64,000 bases of DNA from Rubinisphaera margarita (GTDB taxonomy: Bacteria; Planctomycetota; Planctomycetia; Planctomycetales; Planctomycetaceae): positions 806,001 through 870,000 of the forward strand of contig NZ_JAKFGB010000009.1 of assembly GCF_022267515.1 (NCBI RefSeq), in the 5' to 3' direction. The first letter of the stretch is position 1. Each line of letters begins with the position of its first letter. The notes under the pieces are model-generated. The model was given only the letters and a program-made list of their open reading frames with translations, was not told the origin of the DNA and did not search any database. The position numbers and the translations under genes are program-made. Positions 18,867 through 29,389 of this stretch are shown here, in pieces.

Positions 18867-20528
18867 TTGGACGCCGTGACCCTCGTCTCCTTTCTGTTCT
18901 TCACCGGTCTGGTTGGTCTACTGACGTGGTGGATCACGCGAAAAGATGATCATGGCACCAGTCAGGGATATTTCCTGGCGGGCCGCACGCTTACCTTTCC
19001 GTTGATTGCCGGATCGTTGCTGTTGACCAACCTCTCGACCGAACAGATGGTCGGCCTGAATGGCGACGCCTTCTCGTTCGGCCTGTGTGTGATGGTCTGG
19101 GAAGTGGTCTGCGTGGTCGCACTGGTCTTTATGGCGTGGTTCTTCCTGCCGCGATTCCTCAAGAGTGGCGTCGCGACCGTGCCGGAGTACCTGGAGATCC
19201 GCTTCGATCATCAGACGCAGGTAATCACCAACATCATCTTCCTGCTGGCTTATGTCGGCATTCTGCTGCCCATCATTCTCTACACCGGGGCGGAAGGGAT
19301 GATCGGCATCCTCGATGTCACGGGCATGGTCGGTGGTCTGGCCGAAAGCATGAATGTCGACCCGCATACCCTGGCGCTGTGGCTCGTGGTGTGGATCGTC
19401 GGCATTATCGGGTCGATTTACGCCCTGTTCGGCGGTCTGCGAACGGTGGCGGTGTCCGATACGATTAATGCGATCGGCCTGTTTGTCGGCGGATTCATGA
19501 TCACCTATTTCGCACTCACGGTGCTGGGCGGACCGACCGGATTTTCTGGCGGCTACGACATTCTCATCGAAGATCAGAAGGAGCGTTTCAACTCCGTCGG
19601 CGGTGCGGATTCGAACGTCCCCTTCGGAACGATCTTTTCCGGGATCTTCCTGCTCAATCTGTTCTACTGGACGACCAATCAGCAGATCATCCAGCGTACG
19701 TTCGGAGCCAGCAGTCTGGCCGAAGGGCAGAAGGGGGTCCTGTTGACCGGGGCGCTCAAACTGCTGGGGCCACTCTATCTGGTCCTGCCCGGGATGATCG
19801 CTTTCACCATGTACAACAAGGGGCTGATCGAGTTTCCGGGCGGCGAACCGGTGCCGAATCAGGCGTATGGCTTGCTCGTGCAGCGGGTACTTCCGGGGCC
19901 ACTGACGGGCTTCTTCGCCGCTGCTTTGATCGGGGCGATTCTTTCGAGTTTTAACTCGGCTCTAAACAGCTCCTGCACGCTCTTCAGTCTTGGCCTTTAT
20001 AAAGACGTCCTGCAAAAGGACGCCACCGAGCATCAGATCGTCCGCAGCGGGAAGGTTTTCGGCTGGATCGTGGCTGTGGTCGCGATGTTCATCGCTCCGC
20101 TGCTGGCCAATCAGACGAGCATCTTCGGCTATCTGCAGGCAATGAATGGGATTTACTTCATTCCGATCTTCGCCGTCGTTCTGGTCGGGATGGTGACGCG
20201 ACGCGTGCCTTCTGTCGCCGCCAAGATCGCTCTCGTCGTCGGGTTTATCGTGCTCGTCTGCGGCAACTTCGTGCCGCCCTTCACAACAATCGTCGCTTCA
20301 ATGCACAACTTCCAGTTTCTGGGGGTCGTCTTCGCCTGGCTGGTGGTGCTGATGCTCATCATCGGGGAGCTGCGTCCCCGGGCCGAAGAGTTCGTGCAGG
20401 AAGACGTGGGAGCGGTCGACATGACGCCGTGGGGGCTGGCGAAACCGGTCGGTCTGCTGCTGATCGCGATCGTCTTTACGATCTACATCTCGTTCGCTGA
20501 CTTCAGCGTGCTGGCGACTTCGAGCTGA
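18867..20528 (+). CDS. Sodium:solute symporter (SSS family), probable sugar transporter
   Basis: A 553-residue integral membrane protein with about 14 hydrophobic segments. The N-terminus DHGTSQGYFLAGRTLTFP and IAGSLLLTNLSTEQMVGLNG are the SSS-family signature of helix 1 with the sodium-site residues; ALIGAILSSFNSALNSSCTL is the conserved helix 8 region. It starts at TTG; no ATG is found near the conserved N-terminus. The gene for an exported aldose 1-epimerase follows 50 bp later, and the pair suggests Na+-coupled uptake of a hexose after mutarotation outside the membrane. The 253 bp before it hold a weak AT-rich hairpin only. Confidence 0.92.
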   Translation: MDAVTLVSFLFFTGLVGLLTWWITRKDDHGTSQGYFLAGRTLTFPLIAGSLLLTNLSTEQMVGLNGDAFSFGLCVMVWEVVCVVALVFMAWFFLPRFLKSGVATVPEYLEIRFDHQTQVITNIIFLLAYVGILLPIILYTGAEGMIGILDVTGMVGGLAESMNVDPHTLALWLVVWIVGIIGSIYALFGGLRTVAVSDTINAIGLFVGGFMITYFALTVLGGPTGFSGGYDILIEDQKERFNSVGGADSNVPFGTIFSGIFLLNLFYWTTNQQIIQRTFGASSLAEGQKGVLLTGALKLLGPLYLVLPGMIAFTMYNKGLIEFPGGEPVPNQAYGLLVQRVLPGPLTGFFAAALIGAILSSFNSALNSSCTLFSLGLYKDVLQKDATEHQIVRSGKVFGWIVAVVAMFIAPLLANQTSIFGYLQAMNGIYFIPIFAVVLVGMVTRRVPSVAAKIALVVGFIVLVCGNFVPPFTTIVASMHNFQFLGVVFAWLVVLMLIIGELRPRAEEFVQEDVGAVDMTPWGLAKPVGLLLIAIVFTIYISFADFSVLATSS

Positions 20529-20578
20529 GAATTGATTTCCTGCAGAGGATCCGAGACATCTTTGAGGGAGTTCCGCTG

Positions 20579-21703
<1,125 letters not shown>

Positions 21704-22071
21704 TCCCTGGAAATCCTGCCTCTCCGGCGAGGATGTGTTTTTGCGTACACTTTCCTTCGGCAGGAAGACGTCCAGCGAGGGGCTGACCGCTGTGACGGGC
21801 TGCGCGATTGTTGCGGTCCGTCGGGCTGAAATCCTCATAATTTGAGCTCGGATGGAAACGAACGCCTTGCAAACTCGGGCGGCATCGCGTCTGCTGCCAT
21901 TTGACTCTGAATCGGTTTTGGTCCACAATACGGGATCGATCCCCCCAGGTCCTCCGGCTTTTTTTCCGATCCCCGAATCGAACATACTCGAGTCGGCGGC
22001 ATTCAAGAAGGACACCGTCCGCCCGGACGTGGTGTCCTCTTGGCGTTCAAGTTTGGTAGCGAAATCAGTTT
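21704..22071 (+). other. Intergenic region before the ketoacyl synthase gene
   Basis: 368 bp with no plausible gene; only a weak stem (CCTC/GAGG) after the epimerase stop and no strong promoter match. Nothing else was recognised. Confidence 0.4.
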
Positions 22072-23379
22072 ATGAGTGAAGATTCGAATCAGCGGGTTGC
22101 CATCACCGGTATGGGGATGGTCAGTGCGTGTGGCAACGGCATTGACGCCTTCGAGAAGTCTCTGCTTGAAGGACGGTCGGGAATCAGTGCCATCGATCTG
22201 TTCCCCGGCGTGACACCTCCGGGGCATATCGGCGCGCAGTGTCGCGACTTCAACGACAGCTCAATCAAAAAAGAATACCTGAAGCCACAGCGAAAGAGCA
22301 TCAAGGTGATGTGTCGGGACATCCAGCTGGGTGTCGCATCGGCCAACCTGGCGCTGGAGCATTCGGGGCTCGGCATTAAAGAAGAAGAAGATCCTCGTCT
22401 CGGCGTCGAATTCGGGGCCGATCTGATGCTCTCCCCGCCGGACGTGCTGTTCGGAGCTGTCGCCGCCTCCCGCAACGAACAGGGAATGCCGACCGATACC
22501 CAATGGGGAGAAAAGGGCCTGGCTCAGATGGAGCCGCTCTGGCTGCTCAAGTATCTGCCGAACATGCCGGCCTGTCATATCAGCATTTACGCCAAAGCCT
22601 GCGGGCCGAGTAACTCGCTGACCCTCGAAGATGCCAACGGCAACCTGACGCTCGGGGAATCTCTCCGCATCATGCGTCGCGGTCAAGCCGATACGATGAT
22701 CGCCGGAACGACCGGAGCTCGGCTGCACGTCATCAAGTCGATCAATCTCACCAGCCTCAAGGAAGTGGCCGAGCCGAACGGACAGGCTCCCGAAGAGGTG
22801 CTCAAGCCGTTCGACAAGAACCGGTCGGGTGAAGTCCTCGGCGAAGGCGCCTGTGCCTTCATCCTGGAACGGGAAGACAAGGCGAAAGAACGGAACGCGA
22901 CCATCTTCGCCTACGTTCTGGGAATCGGAAGTTCTTGCGTGCGGCATCCTAAAACGGGACCCGATCCGAAGCAGGCGATGGTCAACGCGATTCGAGCCGC
23001 CCTGCGGAGTGCCGACGTGACGATCGACCAGATCGGTCATATCAACGCGCACGGCAGCGGATCGCAAACGATGGACGCTGCCGAAGCGGCGGCGATTCTC
23101 GAAGTCTTCGGCGATCGAGGACGGGAAATTCCCGTGACCGCGCTTAAGCCGTTCTTCGGAAACTGCGGCTCGGGTTCAGGCACGCTGGAAATTGCCGGCT
23201 CAATCCTGGGGCTGCGACATGGCGTCGTCTTCCCGACGCTGAACTACGCGACGCCCGATCCAGAATGTCCGCTGAATATCGTGCATGGCGAGCCTCTCAA
23301 GACGGACAACAAGATCTTCCTCAACATCAACGTCACTCGGGCCGGCCAGGCCAGTGCGCTCCTGGTTGAGGGTGCCTGA
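22072..23379 (+). CDS. Beta-ketoacyl synthase-like protein with Cys-His-Asn active site
   Basis: A 435-residue thiolase-fold protein of the KAS I/II type. It starts RVAITGMGMVSACGNGIDAF. The nucleophile is C177 in AKACGPSNSL, the first active-site His is H327 in NAHGSGSQTMDAAEA, and the usual second His (GH before a Gly-rich loop) is Asn, N364 in KPFFGNCGSGSG. The conserved Lys before it is kept. KAS enzymes with Cys-His-His condense acyl and malonyl units, so the Asn may change decarboxylation or mark a specialised activity. No acyl carrier protein or partner synthase is adjacent. A strong terminator follows. Confidence 0.88.
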   Translation: MSEDSNQRVAITGMGMVSACGNGIDAFEKSLLEGRSGISAIDLFPGVTPPGHIGAQCRDFNDSSIKKEYLKPQRKSIKVMCRDIQLGVASANLALEHSGLGIKEEEDPRLGVEFGADLMLSPPDVLFGAVAASRNEQGMPTDTQWGEKGLAQMEPLWLLKYLPNMPACHISIYAKACGPSNSLTLEDANGNLTLGESLRIMRRGQADTMIAGTTGARLHVIKSINLTSLKEVAEPNGQAPEEVLKPFDKNRSGEVLGEGACAFILEREDKAKERNATIFAYVLGIGSSCVRHPKTGPDPKQAMVNAIRAALRSADVTIDQIGHINAHGSGSQTMDAAEAAAILEVFGDRGREIPVTALKPFFGNCGSGSGTLEIAGSILGLRHGVVFPTLNYATPDPECPLNIVHGEPLKTDNKIFLNINVTRAGQASALLVEGA

Positions 23380-23412
23380 GAAACGTTCCAGACGGAAACG
23401 AATTGAAATCGG

Positions 23413-23450
23413 AAGCCTCTGCAGTTTCATCGACTGCAGAGGCTTTTTCT
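23413..23450 (+). terminator. Rho-independent terminator after the ketoacyl synthase gene
   Basis: Arms AAGCCTCTGCAGT (23413-23425) and ACTGCAGAGGCTT (23433-23445) are perfectly complementary with a 7-base loop and run into TTTTTCTTT. Confidence 0.92.
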
Positions 23451-23547
23451 TTGGGGCCAGGTGAGTTCGCATGGAGGAATCTTGATGGATTCCCGGCTAC
23501 AATCCGCGTTCACTGATTGACCGTTCGACTTCTGTGGAGGATTCCCG

Positions 23548-24936
23548 ATGCGATATTTCGCAATTTTCGCGGCTCTGATGAGTCTGATTCTCACGAACAC
23601 AGCCGCTGCGGCGGCTCCGAATTTCGTCGTGGTGTTCTGCGACGACCTCGGCTATGGCGATCTGTCCTGCTACGGGCATCCTTCCATCGAGACGCCGAAT
23701 CTCGACCGGATGGCCGAAGAAGGACAGCGGTGGACCAACTTCTATGTCGGAGCCAGTGTCTGCACGCCGAGTCGGGCGGCTCTGCTGACCGGGCGGCTGC
23801 CCGTTCGCAATGGAATGATGTCGGCAAAGCGGCGCGTGCTGTTCCCGAATTCCAACGGAGGTCTGCCCGAGTCTGAAACGACAATCGCCGAATATCTCAG
23901 GCAGAAAAACTACGCCACGGCAGCTATCGGCAAATGGCATCTCGGCCATCTGCCGGAGTTTCTGCCCACCAGGCACGGATTCGACACCTACTGGGGGATC
24001 CCGTACTCCAACGACATGGATGCGTTGAAAGGTCATCCGAACTATCGCCAGCAGTCACACGTTTCGGCGACCTACATGCCGTCCATCGAACAGTACAACG
24101 TTCCGATCATTCACGATGACGAAGAAGTCGAACGCCCGGCCGATCAAACCACCATCACCCGGCGGTACACCGACAGGACGATCGATTTCATTCACGAGCA
24201 TCAGAAACAGCCGTTCTTCGTTTATCTGGCTCACAACCTGCCCCACATTCCGCTGTTCGCCAGCGAGGAGTTCTACGGATCGAGCGCCCGTGGAATCTAT
24301 GGGGATGTCCTGGCCGAGATCGATCATGGTGTCGGGCGGATTCTCGATACGCTGGAAGAACTCAAGCTTGAGCAGAACACGATCGTGGTCTTCACTTCGG
24401 ACAACGGTCCCTGGTTGCCATTTCAGGCTCATGGCGGATCAGCCGGGCTGCTGCGTGAAGGAAAGGGCTCGACCTTTGAAGGTGGAATGCGTGTTCCGGG
24501 GATCTTCTGGGGACCTGGGATCGTGGAGTCGGGGACGAAACACGAACTCGGGGCGACGATGGATCTCTTACCGACGTTCTGTTCACTCGCCGGCATCGAT
24601 GTGGATTCCGGTTCCATGGATGGTTACGACCTGTCCTCTGTGCTGACGGGCAAGTCGAAGGAATCACCTCGCGATCGGATCTTCTATTGGCGCGAAGAAA
24701 AGCTTTACGCCGTCCGTCAGGGGCCGTGGAAAGCCCACTTCATTACGGAAGGCTGTTACGGAATTGGACCGAAGCGGGAGGAGCATGAAACTCCCGAGCT
24801 GTATCATCTGGAGCACGACCCTTCCGAGAAGTACAACATCGCCGAACGTCATCCGGAGGTCGTTGATGACCTGCTGCGTTTTGCCGAAGAACATCGCCGC
24901 TCCGTGAAACCGGTGACGAATCAGCTCGAACGCTGA
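23548..24936 (+). CDS. Secreted sulfatase (arylsulfatase family)
   Basis: A 462-residue protein with signal peptide MRYFAIFAALMSLILTNTAA. The mature part begins NFVVVFCDDLGYGDLSCYG, with the two metal-binding Asp at ~32-33. The sulfatase signature CTPSRAALLTGR has the formylglycine precursor Cys at residue 72. VFTSDNGPW supplies the second metal-ligand Asp/Asn pair, and GKWHLGH the conserved Lys/His. Active enzyme needs a formylglycine-generating enzyme encoded elsewhere. Planctomycetes carry many such genes for sulfated polysaccharides; the substrate here is unknown. Confidence 0.95.
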   Translation: MRYFAIFAALMSLILTNTAAAAAPNFVVVFCDDLGYGDLSCYGHPSIETPNLDRMAEEGQRWTNFYVGASVCTPSRAALLTGRLPVRNGMMSAKRRVLFPNSNGGLPESETTIAEYLRQKNYATAAIGKWHLGHLPEFLPTRHGFDTYWGIPYSNDMDALKGHPNYRQQSHVSATYMPSIEQYNVPIIHDDEEVERPADQTTITRRYTDRTIDFIHEHQKQPFFVYLAHNLPHIPLFASEEFYGSSARGIYGDVLAEIDHGVGRILDTLEELKLEQNTIVVFTSDNGPWLPFQAHGGSAGLLREGKGSTFEGGMRVPGIFWGPGIVESGTKHELGATMDLLPTFCSLAGIDVDSGSMDGYDLSSVLTGKSKESPRDRIFYWREEKLYAVRQGPWKAHFITEGCYGIGPKREEHETPELYHLEHDPSEKYNIAERHPEVVDDLLRFAEEHRRSVKPVTNQLER

Positions 24937-24982
24937 TCCCACCCACAGAAATTGCAGTTCGCAGTTCGCAGCAAAACCTCCT

Positions 24983-25002
24983 AACCCGAAACGTCAGTGA
25001 GG
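24983..25002 (+). repeat. Copy 1 of a 20-bp repeat (AACCCGAAACGTCAGTGAGG)
   Basis: Identical to the complement of the right arm of the inverted repeat at 32277-32296 and one base different from the left arm at 32241-32260. Here it is a single arm after the sulfatase gene. Confidence 0.8.
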
Positions 25003-25023
25003 GCCCCGCAACACCCGCGCAGG

Positions 25024-25060
25024 GAGCCATGCCCACGCTCGCGTGGGCATGGCTCTTCAT
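25024..25060 (+). terminator. Long hairpin, probable terminator or REP-like element
   Basis: AGCCATGCCCACG (25025-25037) and CGTGGGCATGGCT (25042-25054) pair perfectly over a CTCG loop, followed by CTTCATTTTC. It lies 90 bp after the sulfatase gene and 20 bp after the 20-bp repeat. The same loop closes a smaller hairpin inside the MITE-like element at 42178. Confidence 0.6.
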
Positions 25061-25174
25061 TTTCATTCAGTCTGCAACGAGCGAGGCTTTATCCCGACAT
25101 CGAACACCCAATGTGCTGGGATTCGCCTGCGGGTTATCACAGATTACACCACTGGAGTAGACGCGGCAGCGCGC

Positions 25175-25218
25175 AAAAAAGAAGCCAGCCAGAGAGACGA
25201 GAGAACTGGCTGGCTTCT
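25175..25218 (-). terminator. Rho-independent terminator of the Mn-catalase gene
   Basis: On the minus strand GAAGCCAGCCAG and CTGGCTGGCTTC arms (12 bp, 13-base loop) are followed by six T. It starts 22 bp after the catalase stop. Confidence 0.92.
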
Positions 25219-25239
25219 CCATCCTAGTTTCCTAAGACC

Positions 25240-25962
25240 TCAGTCCTTGCGAGCTGCGATCTCTTTGAACGCCGGGGCTTCTGTAAAGTCGAACTCATCG
25301 TCGGAGTTCCACGGGCCACGCTGGTCTTTGCCTGCATCGCCGTCGCCGGTCGAATCGTTGTAGAACGGTCGCACAAAGTCGTCGACCACTTCCATCTCGC
25401 CGATTTCGAGCGGCCCTTTGTCCATCGTTTCGAGCGCGATCCCGAACGATTTCATATGGGCGATCTCGCGAGCCATCAGGAATTTCAACGCCTCGACGGT
25501 TCCCGCATCGCAGGTGAAGTTGATGAGTCGCTCATACGTGATCTTCGCGCGGGCTTCTGCAGCGATATTGCTCCGCAAATCGACTTCGAGTTGCCCGGAA
25601 ATCTTCAGGTAGTCTGCCGTCCAGGGATTTCCCTGCGAGTTGTTCAGGGAAACTCCGCCCCCGCCGATCACCGCGATCAGCGGATTCGCTTCCGCGGCCT
25701 CCGCGTCTTTCTTGGTGGGCTTGAGATGCAGTCGGGCCAACGTGCCGATCACTTCGAGGTGACTCAGCTCTTCGGTCCCGATATCCATCAGCAGGTCTTT
25801 GCGAGCGGGATCGTCGCAGTTGAGCCCCTGAATCGAATACTGCATCGCTGCAGCCAGCTCGCCATTGGCTCCGCCAAACTGCTCCAGCAGCATATTTCCA
25901 AAGTTCGGATCGGGTTCATCGACGCGAACTGTATACATCAGCTTTTTCACATGGTGATACAT
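25240..25962 (-). CDS. Manganese catalase (ferritin-like, non-haem)
   Basis: A 240-residue four-helix-bundle protein. The family start is MYHHVKKLMYTVRVDEPDPN, and metal ligands are recognisable in FGGANGELAAAMQYSIQ (Glu), GTEELSHLEVIG (Glu, His), NIAAEARAKITYERL (Glu) and AREIAHMKSFGIAL (Glu, His). It disproportionates hydrogen peroxide with a di-Mn centre. AGGAGG stands just before the ATG. It is monocistronic, with its own terminator; a peroxide-response operator was not recognised. Confidence 0.95.
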   Translation of the reverse strand: MYHHVKKLMYTVRVDEPDPNFGNMLLEQFGGANGELAAAMQYSIQGLNCDDPARKDLLMDIGTEELSHLEVIGTLARLHLKPTKKDAEAAEANPLIAVIGGGGVSLNNSQGNPWTADYLKISGQLEVDLRSNIAAEARAKITYERLINFTCDAGTVEALKFLMAREIAHMKSFGIALETMDKGPLEIGEMEVVDDFVRPFYNDSTGDGDAGKDQRGPWNSDDEFDFTEAPAFKEIAARKD

Positions 25963-26220
25963 TCAATCCTCCTGCGTTGTGAGATGAGAATGAATGGTCA
26001 CCTTCGCAACTGATATGCCAGAGTCTTCCGCGAGAAGCCAATCGATTCGCTTCAATCGCGAGAATCGTCATTATTTGTTGGGCGGAAGTGGAATCGCGGC
26101 AGCGCGAATTTTTCGATTGAATGGGAGAATTTCCGGATGGATGCGAGCGTTCTCCGACCATGATGAAGCCGAAGCCGTCGCGATTTCGACCTGCGTTCAG
26201 ACGGCAAGCCGCCTGCGAGG

Positions 26221-26760
26221 TCAGCGATCCCACGATTCCAGCACGCGGCTGTAGGCTCCAAAAGCGCCTTCGCTGAAGAGCACGCAGCGGACGTTTTCCG
26301 GAGCCCGCTGAGATTCCAGGAACAGCCGGATCTCGTCCAGCGCCGCTTCCGTCGCCAGGTCGAGCGGATAGCCGTAGACGCCGGTCGAGATGGCGGGAAA
26401 GGCGATGCTGCGGCACTCGTGTTCCACCGCGAGTTCCAGGCAGGATCGATACGCCGATCGCAACAGATCGGGCTCGCCGGATCGTCCTCCCTGCCAGATC
26501 GGACCGACGGTGTGGAAGATATAGCGAGCCGCAAGCTGTCCGCCGTCCGTCACGACGGCTCCGCCCGTCGGGCATCCGTCGGGGTAATGTTCGCGAGTTT
26601 GTCGCATGATACTCGGCCCGGCGGCTCGATGAATAGCTCCGTCCACGCCCCCTCCGCCGGCCAGCTGGGAGTTAGCCGCATTCACGATGGCATCAGTCTG
26701 TTCAGACGTAATATCTCCGACGGTCAGTTCGACGACACATGATCCGACAAGACGCTTCAT
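26221..26760 (-). CDS. Macro domain protein, YmdB-like O-acetyl-ADP-ribose deacetylase
   Basis: A 179-residue single macro domain. VELTVGDITSEQTDAIVNAANSQL carries the Asp and Asn that bind ADP-ribose, GGGGVDGAIHRAAG the glycine-rich loop with catalytic Asp, GGAVVTDGGQL the strand after it, and AFPAISTGVYGYP the second phosphate loop. The family removes ADP-ribose adducts or deacetylates O-acetyl-ADP-ribose. It is divergent from pgk, and 258 bp of featureless DNA separate it from the catalase gene. Confidence 0.93.
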   Translation of the reverse strand: MKRLVGSCVVELTVGDITSEQTDAIVNAANSQLAGGGGVDGAIHRAAGPSIMRQTREHYPDGCPTGGAVVTDGGQLAARYIFHTVGPIWQGGRSGEPDLLRSAYRSCLELAVEHECRSIAFPAISTGVYGYPLDLATEAALDEIRLFLESQRAPENVRCVLFSEGAFGAYSRVLESWDR

Positions 26761-27003
26761 TGGAGATGATCCCGTTCACAAAACCCAGGCAGACTGGAAA
26801 GACGCTCCGATGTTCACTGTAGTTGGCGCTCGGGGCGGAGGAAAGACCGGGAGTAGGATCAGCATTTCTGCATATCTGCGAGACTCGGATTCCAGCCGGG
26901 CCGATGGTTGGAACCGCTCCCCGAAACACTTAGAATCCGCGAAAATGATCGGTTTGCGGTGAACCCTTATTGGACATTTCACGACCAACTCAGGTGAAGC
27001 GAT

Positions 27004-28197
27004 ATGGCGAAGAAAACAATCGAAGATGTGGACGTTTCCGGTAAGTCTGTCCTGATGCGGGTCGATTTCAACGTGCCGCTGGATGACAACGGAGAAATCA
27101 CCGATGACCGCCGCGTCGTGATGGCCCTTGATTCAATCAAATCGGTTGTCGATCGCAACGGCAAGCTGATTCTGGTCAGTCACCTCGGACGTCCAGCCGG
27201 CGATGGTTCGGCTGACGATCAGAAATACAGCCTGAAGCCGACCGCTGCCCGTCTTTCCGAGCTGCTTGGCAAGCCGGTCGCTTTTGCGACTGATACTGTC
27301 GGCAGCGATGCCGATGCGAAGGTGGCTGCGATGAAAGACGGCGATGTGCTCATCCTCGAGAACCTGCGTTTCAACAAGGGCGAGAAAAAGGGCGATGCCG
27401 AGTTCGCCGGCAAGCTGGCCGGTTACGCCGATGTCTACGTGAACGATGCCTTCGGGACCTGTCATCGGGAAGATGCATCGATGGTCGCCGTGCCCAAAGC
27501 CATGGGCGACAAGCCGAAGGTTTCCGGATTCCTCGTCGCACGCGAGATTCAGTATCTGACCGATACGATCAGCAGCCCGGACCGCCCGTTCGTGGCCATT
27601 CTCGGGGGAGCCAAGGTTTCCGACAAGATCAAGGTCATCGACAATCTGCTCTCGATCTGCGACAAGGTCCTGATCGGTGGAGCCATGGCTTACACGTTCA
27701 GTCTGGCGAAGGGTGGCAAAGTTGGTAAGAGTCTGGTCGAGAAGGACAAGGTCGATCTGGCGAAACAGCTGATGGAGAAGGGGGGCGACAAGCTCATGCT
27801 TCCCGTCGATACCCACTGTGGCGACGATTTCAGTAGCAGCTGCAACAAGAAGGTCGTGGCGGCTGGTCAGATTCCCGACGAATTCGAAGGTCTCGATATC
27901 GGACCGGAAACCGCAAAGCTGTATGCCGACACTGTGCGATCGGCCAAGACTGTGGTCTGGAACGGTCCGATGGGGGTCTTTGAAATGGCTCCGTTCGATG
28001 AAGGCACCAAGGCCGTTGCACAGGCAATTGCCGACAGCGATGCCGTCAGCATTATCGGAGGTGGCGACAGTGCCGCCGCTATCCAGCAACTCGGCTTCGC
28101 TGACCAGGTGTCGCACGTGAGCACGGGTGGGGGAGCTTCGCTGGCCATGCTCGAAGGGCAGAAGTTCGTAGCGGTCGATCTGCTCGACGAGAAGTAA
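27004..28197 (+). CDS. pgk: Phosphoglycerate kinase
   Basis: A 397-residue glycolytic enzyme that transfers phosphate from 1,3-bisphosphoglycerate to ADP. N-domain substrate residues are in VLMRVDFNVPLDDNG and LVSHLGRPAG; the hinge and ADP site are in PFVAILGGAKVSDKIKVIDN; the C-terminal nucleotide-binding loop is IIGGGDSAAAIQQLG, then VSTGGGASLAMLEG. Length is normal. The RBS CAGGTGAAG precedes ATG. It is a single gene with a short hairpin at 28247-28265 after it. Confidence 0.97.
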   Translation: MAKKTIEDVDVSGKSVLMRVDFNVPLDDNGEITDDRRVVMALDSIKSVVDRNGKLILVSHLGRPAGDGSADDQKYSLKPTAARLSELLGKPVAFATDTVGSDADAKVAAMKDGDVLILENLRFNKGEKKGDAEFAGKLAGYADVYVNDAFGTCHREDASMVAVPKAMGDKPKVSGFLVAREIQYLTDTISSPDRPFVAILGGAKVSDKIKVIDNLLSICDKVLIGGAMAYTFSLAKGGKVGKSLVEKDKVDLAKQLMEKGGDKLMLPVDTHCGDDFSSSCNKKVVAAGQIPDEFEGLDIGPETAKLYADTVRSAKTVVWNGPMGVFEMAPFDEGTKAVAQAIADSDAVSIIGGGDSAAAIQQLGFADQVSHVSTGGGASLAMLEGQKFVAVDLLDEK

Positions 28198-28613
28198 ACT
28201 CCTATTTCTGCGGAGAGTTGCGGACTTGCTTAACTGCTGGGGTCAAGGGGTGGAGATTCCACCCCGGCAGACTGGGGAATCGGTCCGTTTATGGTTTGGC
28301 CAATTTTTCGTGAGCCAATTCGGTTAACAGTTGACAAACCGGTACGGGAGATTGAACATAGACGGTGCATACCTGAGATAATCATTTCCCTAATCGTACA
28401 TGGATGACGTCCCGTCGATCTTCATTGATTTCAGCAGCATTCTGCGACTGAAGAAGCCCTGTTCACAATCCCTCACCAGAAGTTGCCTGCGGTCTCATCA
28501 TCCGATCGAAGCGTGATTTCCCAGATCCGTCTTTCCTCACAGCAGGTCCCATTGACGTTCTAGAATCTCGTTCCGGCATTTGTGGCGATCGAATTCTCTG
28601 AAGTCTGTTGATT
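28198..28613 (+). other. Intergenic region between pgk and coaE
   Basis: 416 bp without a gene. A perfect 8-bp hairpin (GGGGTGGA/TCCACCCC, 3-base loop) at 28247-28265 may end pgk transcripts although it lacks a T run. A TTGACA box at 28331 has only a weak -10 candidate (AACATA) 18 bases later. Confidence 0.5.
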
Positions 28614-29252
28614 ATGTCGCCTTCTGAGAACCGTTTCGCTGTGCTGGGGTTGATTGGAGGAGTCGGTTCGGGAAAAAGCACTTTATCCCGCTGGCTGGCC
28701 GAACGATTGCCGGTCACGCGGATTGATGGTGACGAACTCGGACATCGGGCCCTGAAGGTTAATCCGGTTCGAACGGAACTTGTGGGTCGATTTGGAGCGG
28801 GAATCCTTAATCCCGATGGAGAAATACACCGTGCCGCCCTGGGGCGGTTGGTGTGGGGAGAAGATCAGACGGCGATTGAGAATCGACGGGTTCTCGAATC
28901 GATCGTGCATCCCGAAATTCGACGCATGATGGATTCTCAAGTCGAGGCGGCTCGAAATTCGAGACAACTCGGCATTATTCTCGATGCCGCGGTCATGCTC
29001 GAATCGGGCTGGGCCGGAATTTGTGACAAAATTGTGTTCATTGAAACTCCTGAACAGAATCGCCGCAATTATGTGGTGCAGGGGCGGGGATGGACCGAAG
29101 ATCAATGGAAACAGCGTGAACGGAGCCAGTGGAGCCTGGCCGAAAAACGAAAACGTGCAGACGCTGTGATTGATAATTCAGGAACGCTGGAAGCCGCAGG
29201 GACGCAGCTTCAGAACTACGTTGAACAGACTTTCGGCTGGCGGCAGGAATGA
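28614..29252 (+). CDS. coaE: Dephospho-CoA kinase
   Basis: A 212-residue P-loop kinase for the last step of coenzyme A synthesis. The P-loop is GGVGSGKST (~15-23), RIDGDELGHRAL is the substrate-binding Asp region (usually DADxxxH), LNPDGEIHRAALGRLVW the lid helix, and LDAAVMLESGWAGICDKIVF the core strand. An in-frame TTG at 28608 is possible, but the ATG at 28614 is preferred. No strong RBS is visible. The canonical rho follows 137 bp downstream, an arrangement consistent with cotranscription. Confidence 0.92.
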   Translation: MSPSENRFAVLGLIGGVGSGKSTLSRWLAERLPVTRIDGDELGHRALKVNPVRTELVGRFGAGILNPDGEIHRAALGRLVWGEDQTAIENRRVLESIVHPEIRRMMDSQVEAARNSRQLGIILDAAVMLESGWAGICDKIVFIETPEQNRRNYVVQGRGWTEDQWKQRERSQWSLAEKRKRADAVIDNSGTLEAAGTQLQNYVEQTFGWRQE

Positions 29253-29389
29253 TTTCTGCGGAATGCGGTCGAAGATGTTCGCTGTCGTATTCAGGTTTCG
29301 ACGCTCACTAATCATTTCAGGAAACCTCCTCTTCCGAAACTCCCTCGTCCCCAGCTCCTTCGAGCACTCTTCCTTTCTGGAACGCAGCT

